A stretch of DNA of 8,652 nucleotides, taken from the NCBI GenBank assembly GCA_015485755.1, contig WFTD01000069.1, positions 1 to 8,652 of the forward strand, read 5' to 3'. The translations under genes were made by a program, and so were the position numbers. Position 1 is the first letter of the stretch. Each line of letters opens with the position of its first letter. The notes under the pieces were generated by a model, which was not told the origin of the DNA, ran no database searches, and was given only the letters and a program-made list of their open reading frames with translations. This DNA comes from Patescibacteria group bacterium (GTDB lineage: Bacteria > Patescibacteriota > Patescibacteriia > S139-126). Below are positions 5,086 to 8,652 of the stretch, one piece after another.

Positions 5086-5523
5086 ATGATGATAGACAAT
5101 ATAAAAATTTTTCTCACTCCCTTCCTTGTTATGATAATAGTGCAAGCCATCAAATCAGTTATTGACGCGCGTAAAGGAGAATTCAATTGGAATTTAATGT
5201 TAAACTACGGCGGGATGCCTTCGGGACACACAGCCTTAATTGTCTCTACAGCTACAGTTATTGGTCTGGCGGAAGGATTTGGCAGTTCAGTATTTCTTTT
5301 GGCAGTAATTATAGCTTTATTAACAATGCGGGACGCTGTTGGCTTTAGAGCTCAACTCTCAGAGCATGCCAAAATCATCAATAAACTTATCAAGGAATTG
5401 CCCGACGACAAGGAATATTCTTATCCTTACTCACTAGAACGATTGGGGCACACCCCCCTGCAAGTTCTGGTTGGAGCAATTGTTGGCATACTCCTGACTT
5501 TGATTATTTATTACCTAATCTAG
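5086..5523 (+). CDS. Divergent PAP2-like integral membrane protein (DUF212 / YuiD family)
   Basis: A 145-residue membrane protein of the family once labelled acid phosphatase/vanadium-dependent haloperoxidase-related. Hydrophobic helices lie at about 7-25, 48-65, 67-82 and 125-144. Signature motifs are Y-G-G-M-P-S-G-H-T-A (41-50), R-D-A-V-G-F-R-A-Q (82-90) followed by A-K-I-I-N (95-99), and L-G-H-T-P-L-Q-V-L-V-G-A-I-V-G (120-134). The S-G-H and R/H positions recall the PAP2 phosphatase site, so a lipid-phosphate or polyprenyl-phosphate substrate is possible, but no member's activity can be inferred from sequence alone. Length fits the family. Two adjacent ATGs (5086, 5089) are candidate starts; neither has an SD. 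It follows the CAP-domain gene by 34 bases on the same strand and could be co-transcribed with it as well as from its own -10. Confidence 0.9.
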   Translation: MMIDNIKIFLTPFLVMIIVQAIKSVIDARKGEFNWNLMLNYGGMPSGHTALIVSTATVIGLAEGFGSSVFLLAVIIALLTMRDAVGFRAQLSEHAKIINKLIKELPDDKEYSYPYSLERLGHTPLQVLVGAIVGILLTLIIYYLI

Positions 5524-5525
5524 GA

Positions 5526-5547
5526 TAGATAAACAGTGGTTTATCTA
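5526..5547. terminator. Hairpin between the convergent DUF212 and gpmI genes (possible terminator)
   Basis: Perfect 9-base inverted repeat TAGATAAAC (5526-5534) / GTTTATCTA (5539-5547) with a 4-base AGTG loop. It fills almost the whole 26-base gap between the two stop codons. The stem is AT-rich and neither strand has a proper T-run after it, so it may be a weak bidirectional terminator or an mRNA 3'-end stabiliser rather than a strong intrinsic terminator. Confidence 0.5.
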
Positions 5548-5549
5548 AA

Positions 5550-7127
5550 TTAAACCAACGATTTACCAGTCATTTCATCTGGTGGCTTTATGCCAAACAA
5601 ACTTAACACTGTAGGAGCAACATCAGCCAACACTCCCACGGGAGTAGTTGAACTTAAATCAAGATCATCACCAGCTCGCCCTTGTCCCAACCACTTTTCA
5701 CCAATAATGACAAATGGCACTGGCGATGATGAGTGCTCTTTGTCTATATCACCCGTCCTCAATTTTATCAATTCTTCGGCGTTGCCATGGTCTGCGGTGA
5801 TAAGCATTACTCCTTTTTTTGCCAACACAGCTTGAGCGATGTCACCCAAACATTTATCCAGAGTTTCTATTGCCTTGATAGTAGCGTTTAGGTTGCCAGT
5901 GTGGCCAACCATATCAGCATTGGCAAAATTGACAACAATAAAACCGTATTTTCCTGTAGTGATTGCTTTTACCACTTCTTTGGTAATCTCTGGAGCAGAC
6001 ATTTCTGGCTTTTCAGCATAACTTACTACGCGTGGCGAAGGGATCATCAAGTGATCTTCACCCGGGAATGGCTTTTCTATCCCGCCATTAAAAAAATAAG
6101 TAACATGAGCATATTTTTCAGTCTCAGCAATATGAAGCTGCTTAATGCCGTGGTCAGATAATACTTTGGCTAAGGGGTTTGTTACCTTTTCTGGCGGAAA
6201 AGCCACATCTACTGGCAAGCCTTTTTCGTATTCAGTCATAGTGACAAAATACAAATCTGCCACCACTTTTTTGCGATTAAAACCGTCAAAATCAGGTAAA
6301 ACAAAAGCTTTGGTTAGTTGTCTGGCCCGATCAGCTCTAAAATTAAAAAATATCACAGCGTCGCCATCATCAACAGTGGCAATTGGCTTGTTGCCGCTTG
6401 TAATAACCGTTGGATAAAATTCTTCATCAAAAACTCCACGCTGGTATGATTCTTTGATAAATGAAACAGGATCTTCAGTGTAATATTTGCTCTCGCCTAA
6501 TACAATTGCATTATAAGCCGCTTCAATCCTTTCCCAATGATTATCCCTGTCCATAGCCCAAAACCTACCGGCCATCGTGGCAATTTTACCAACGCCCACA
6601 ACATTAATAACTTTTTGCAATTGTTGAATATACTTTATCCCGCTGTCACGCGGCGTATCCCTGCCATCTAGGAAAGCATGAATAAAAATATTTTCTATTT
6701 TATTATCCCGAGCTACCTCTAACAAAGCGTATAAATGCTCATTGTAAGCATGGATACCGCCATCAGATACAAGCCCCATTATATGCAAACTGCTATTATT
6801 TTTTTTCACATGAGAAAAGGCTGACAAAAAAGCTTGGTTACGAGCAAAACTTCCGTCCGTTATTGACTTGGTAATACGAGGCAAGCTTTGATACAAAATC
6901 TTGCCTGACCCCATAGACAAATGCCCCACCTCACTATTGCCCATCTCCCCCCAAGGAAGTCCTACTGACTCTCCTGATGCTTGCAGAGTAAAGGCAGGAT
7001 AATTTGCCAAAAAACTGTCAAAATTAGGCTTTTTGGCCAAAGCAATTGCATTGCCAACTGAAGGTGGGGCAACTCCCCACCCATCTAAAATTACAAGAAC
7101 AACCGGCTGATAAACCTTGTCTGGCAT
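5550..7127 (-). CDS. gpmI: 2,3-bisphosphoglycerate-independent phosphoglycerate mutase (copy 1, canonical)
   Basis: A full-length 525-residue cofactor-independent mutase, a metal enzyme of the alkaline phosphatase superfamily that interconverts 3- and 2-phosphoglycerate in glycolysis and gluconeogenesis. Every known site residue I looked for is present: D15 in L-D-G-W-G, catalytic serine S65 in G-N-S-E-V-G-H, H126 in S-D-G-G-I-H, R156-D157 in D-G-R-D-T-P, R188 and R194 in G-R-F-W-A-M-D-R-D, R264 and R267 in F-R-A-D-R-A-R-Q, K338 in E-T-E-K-Y-A-H-V, D405 and H409 in N-A-D-M-V-G-H-T-G, D446-H447 in T-A-D-H-G-N, and H465 in E-H-S-S-S-P-V-P-F. The start ATG lies 2 bases after the stop of a second gpmI, without an SD, so coupled translation in one transcript is likely. 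The stop faces the DUF212 gene across a small hairpin. Identification is secure. Confidence 0.97.
   Translation of the reverse strand: MPDKVYQPVVLVILDGWGVAPPSVGNAIALAKKPNFDSFLANYPAFTLQASGESVGLPWGEMGNSEVGHLSMGSGKILYQSLPRITKSITDGSFARNQAFLSAFSHVKKNNSSLHIMGLVSDGGIHAYNEHLYALLEVARDNKIENIFIHAFLDGRDTPRDSGIKYIQQLQKVINVVGVGKIATMAGRFWAMDRDNHWERIEAAYNAIVLGESKYYTEDPVSFIKESYQRGVFDEEFYPTVITSGNKPIATVDDGDAVIFFNFRADRARQLTKAFVLPDFDGFNRKKVVADLYFVTMTEYEKGLPVDVAFPPEKVTNPLAKVLSDHGIKQLHIAETEKYAHVTYFFNGGIEKPFPGEDHLMIPSPRVVSYAEKPEMSAPEITKEVVKAITTGKYGFIVVNFANADMVGHTGNLNATIKAIETLDKCLGDIAQAVLAKKGVMLITADHGNAEELIKLRTGDIDKEHSSSPVPFVIIGEKWLGQGRAGDDLDLSSTTPVGVLADVAPTVLSLFGIKPPDEMTGKSLV
5896..5930. repeat. 35-base perfect direct repeat shared by the two gpmI genes (copy in copy 1)
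   Basis: Identical at all 35 positions to 7461-7495, in the same orientation and frame. It covers the codons for the metal-ligand motif N-F-A-N-A-D-M-V-G-H-T-G. A second identical stretch of 22 bases (5782-5803 and 7347-7368) covers the L-I/F-I-T-A-D-H-G-N motif. The identity includes synonymous sites, although the surrounding coding sequence has diverged. Confidence 0.85.
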
Positions 7128-7129
7128 AA

Positions 7130-8652
7130 TTAGCTATCCAATGATAATAAATTCCTACCCGTCATCTCTCTTGATTTGTCTATACCTAAAACTGACAAAA
7201 TTGTCGGGGCAACATCAGCCAAAATTCCTTTAGGCAAAACTTGGCGATTTGATAATTTGTTGTTGCTCGCTATAAAAAACGGAACGGGGTTGGTTGAATG
7301 CTCAGTGTCAATCTCGCCCGACTTAACATCAATTATCTCCTCTACATTGCCATGGTCTGCGGTGATAAACAAAACGCCATCCCTCTTTAAGACCTCTGCC
7401 ATTATCATACCAGTACATTTATCAATACATTCCACTGCCTTAATTGCCGCTGATAAATTACCAGTGTGGCCAACCATATCAGCATTGGCAAAATTTATGC
7501 CATAAAAATCGTAATTATCTTTTTTAATATTATCCAAAACAATATCTGTGATAGCATAAGCTGACATTTCTGGCACTTGGTCATATGACTCTACAATTGG
7601 AGAAGGAACACTTATCCTATCTTCACCACCAACCGCCTGGGGATGTCCGCCATTAAAGAAATAAGTTATATGAGCATACTTCTCACTTTCAGCAATGTAC
7701 AACTGTTTCAAATTTTGCAACACCGCTGGCAATGTCCCGCTAATATCAATTGACGGATAAGCTGTCAAAACCCTGTCTAAATCAGGGCCAAAGTCAGTCA
7801 TTGCCACAAATACTAAATCTTTCAAAACTTTACTCCGTTGAAATGAATTGGGATTTTGCTCCTCAAATTTATTTTGGACAAATGGTTTGGTCAGTTGCCT
7901 GGCCCGATCAGAACGCAAATTGAAAAATATTACTGCGTCGCCATCTTTAATACGGCCATATTCAGAACTGCCATCTGGACTGATAATATAAGGAGGGATA
8001 AACTCATCGGAAAAATTATTAGCATAAGCCTCCTTGATAGCTGTTTCAGCTTCGGAAACGATTTTTCCTTCACCCAGAACTAATGCATTATATGCTCTTT
8101 CTGTTTTATGCCAATATTTTTTTCTATCCAAATAAACCCTTCCCATAATCGTAGCAATCTTTTCATGAGGCTGAAGATACTCTGCCAATGGACGCAACAA
8201 ACCTAAAGCTGAATATTTAGGCGTGTCCCTGCCATCAGTAAACAAATGTAAAAACACTCTTTTTACCCCTTTTTCTCTGGCCAAACGCAACAAAGCTCTG
8301 ACATGATCAGGGTTGGCATGGCCAGAATTCTTATCAGTCAATATACCCATCAAATGCAAACTGCCGCCATTGCGCGTAGCGTGGTTGGTTGCGGCAATGA
8401 AAGCTGGATTTTTAAAAAAAGTACCATCAGCAATACTTTCTGAAATTATTACATTATCTTGCTTGACTATTCTGCCAGCTCCCAAATTCATATGACCAGC
8501 CTCGCTATTGCCATCTTGTCCTGGCAACAAACCAACATCAGAACCAGAAGCTGATAGAATTGTATGGATATATTTCTCCCATAACAAATTATAAGTAGGG
8601 GTATTGGCCATTTCAATTGGATTATCAGGTTGATGCTTGGCTATTCCCCACC
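7130..8652 (-). CDS. gpmI: 2,3-bisphosphoglycerate-independent phosphoglycerate mutase (copy 2, divergent; 5' end outside window)
   Basis: A second cofactor-independent mutase read from the window edge; the frame is open upstream of the ATG at 8611. The first codons give W-G-I-A-K-H-Q-P-D-N-P-I-E before M-A-N-T-P-T, matching the family's G-W-G-I start, so only about 15 residues should be missing, including the first metal aspartate. Numbering from that internal methionine: catalytic S36 in D-G-N-S-E-A-G-H, R128-D129 in D-G-R-D-T-P, R158, R233 and R236 in L-R-S-D-R-A-R-Q, K311, D378 and H382 in N-A-D-M-V-G-H-T-G, D419-H420, and H438 in E-H-S-T-N-P-V-P-F. The usual S-D-G-G-x-H loop is replaced by T-D-K-N-S-G-H98-A-N-P-D-H, and M-D-R-D by L-D-R-K with a one-residue loss. 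So it is a different subtype from copy 1, with its chemistry apparently intact. Its stop is 2 bases before the copy 1 start. Confidence 0.95.
   Translation of the reverse strand, partial: WGIAKHQPDNPIEMANTPTYNLLWEKYIHTILSASGSDVGLLPGQDGNSEAGHMNLGAGRIVKQDNVIISESIADGTFFKNPAFIAATNHATRNGGSLHLMGILTDKNSGHANPDHVRALLRLAREKGVKRVFLHLFTDGRDTPKYSALGLLRPLAEYLQPHEKIATIMGRVYLDRKKYWHKTERAYNALVLGEGKIVSEAETAIKEAYANNFSDEFIPPYIISPDGSSEYGRIKDGDAVIFFNLRSDRARQLTKPFVQNKFEEQNPNSFQRSKVLKDLVFVAMTDFGPDLDRVLTAYPSIDISGTLPAVLQNLKQLYIAESEKYAHITYFFNGGHPQAVGGEDRISVPSPIVESYDQVPEMSAYAITDIVLDNIKKDNYDFYGINFANADMVGHTGNLSAAIKAVECIDKCTGMIMAEVLKRDGVLFITADHGNVEEIIDVKSGEIDTEHSTNPVPFFIASNNKLSNRQVLPKGILADVAPTILSVLGIDKSREMTGRNLLSLDS
7461..7495. 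repeat. 35-base perfect direct repeat shared by the two gpmI genes (copy in copy 2)
   Basis: Partner of 5896-5930, 1565 bases away. Flanking bases differ on both sides, so the identity is sharply bounded. It can serve as a short homology for recombination or reflect local gene conversion; strong codon preference over an invariant motif is the simpler alternative. Confidence 0.85.

Noticed and set aside
4890..5186. Minus-strand open frame of 98 codons across the CAP and DUF212 genes
   Set aside because: It is antisense to two well-supported genes and the promoter between them, with no SD and no recognisable domain.
5590..8495. Plus-strand open frames opposite the two gpmI genes
   Set aside because: Similar shadow frames appear at equivalent places opposite both gpmI copies (for example 5590-5835 and 7176-7505), as expected from the antisense of a conserved protein, with no start signals.
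8609..8611. ATG at 8611 as the start of the second gpmI
   Set aside because: The frame continues upstream to the window edge with W-G-I-A-K-H-Q-P matching the conserved N-terminus of the family, so this methionine is internal.
213..8652. Absence of TGA among the stop codons, which might hint at UGA recoding as in some CPR lineages
   Set aside because: Only eight stops are visible, low GC favours TAA/TAG, and no conserved glycine or tryptophan position is encoded by an in-frame TGA. There is no positive evidence for recoding.

Overview
The window looks like chromosomal DNA from a low-GC bacterium (roughly 40% GC by eye, lower at the left end). Its genes are packed extremely tightly: neighbours overlap or lie 2-10 bases apart, and convergent pairs are separated by only 6 and 26 bases. 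Most housekeeping genes lack a recognisable Shine-Dalgarno sequence. The gene mix is MltG, Pcm, an HD-type CCA enzyme, independent phosphoglycerate mutase, a CAP-domain exported protein and a DUF212 membrane protein. Together with the small intergenic spaces this fits a small-genome lineage such as a Patescibacteria (CPR) member. That placement is inference; no marker gene in the window proves it. All complete reading frames use the standard code and end in TAA or TAG.

Layout. Positions 1-212 hold a divergent promoter region. It serves two genes with perfect AGGAGG ribosome binding sites: a leftward exported protein of which only the signal peptide is inside the window, and a rightward gene (213-683) for a small exported protein with a zinc-metalloprotease signature (HELGH plus a downstream ExxADxxG). 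The second gene ends in a hairpin terminator (668-689) that it shares with the convergent operon on the other strand.

Positions 690-4428 are a leftward four-gene operon, transcribed in the order pcm (protein-isoaspartate repair), an HxGH nucleotidyltransferase, mltG (peptidoglycan strand-length transglycosylase) and a CCA-adding/poly(A)-polymerase family enzyme with an HD domain. Its promoter shares a near-symmetric palindrome (4455-4473) with the rightward promoter of a CAP/SCP-domain exported protein (4494-5051). That gene is followed by a DUF212/PAP2-like membrane protein (5086-5523) with its own extended -10.

Positions 5550-8652 hold two different phosphoglycerate mutase genes (gpmI) in direct tandem on the minus strand, 2 bases apart. 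The upstream one runs off the right edge. Both keep the metal ligands and the catalytic serine that can be seen, but they are clearly diverged, and two blocks of perfect nucleotide identity (35 and 22 bases) sit over the catalytic motifs.

Functionally this is mostly core metabolism and maintenance. The parts most worth a second look are the small secreted metalloprotease-like protein with its co-regulated exported neighbour, the tandem gpmI pair, and the two symmetric divergent promoters. I see no CRISPR array, transposon, phage, tRNA or rRNA. No stretch longer than 300 bases lacks a gene.
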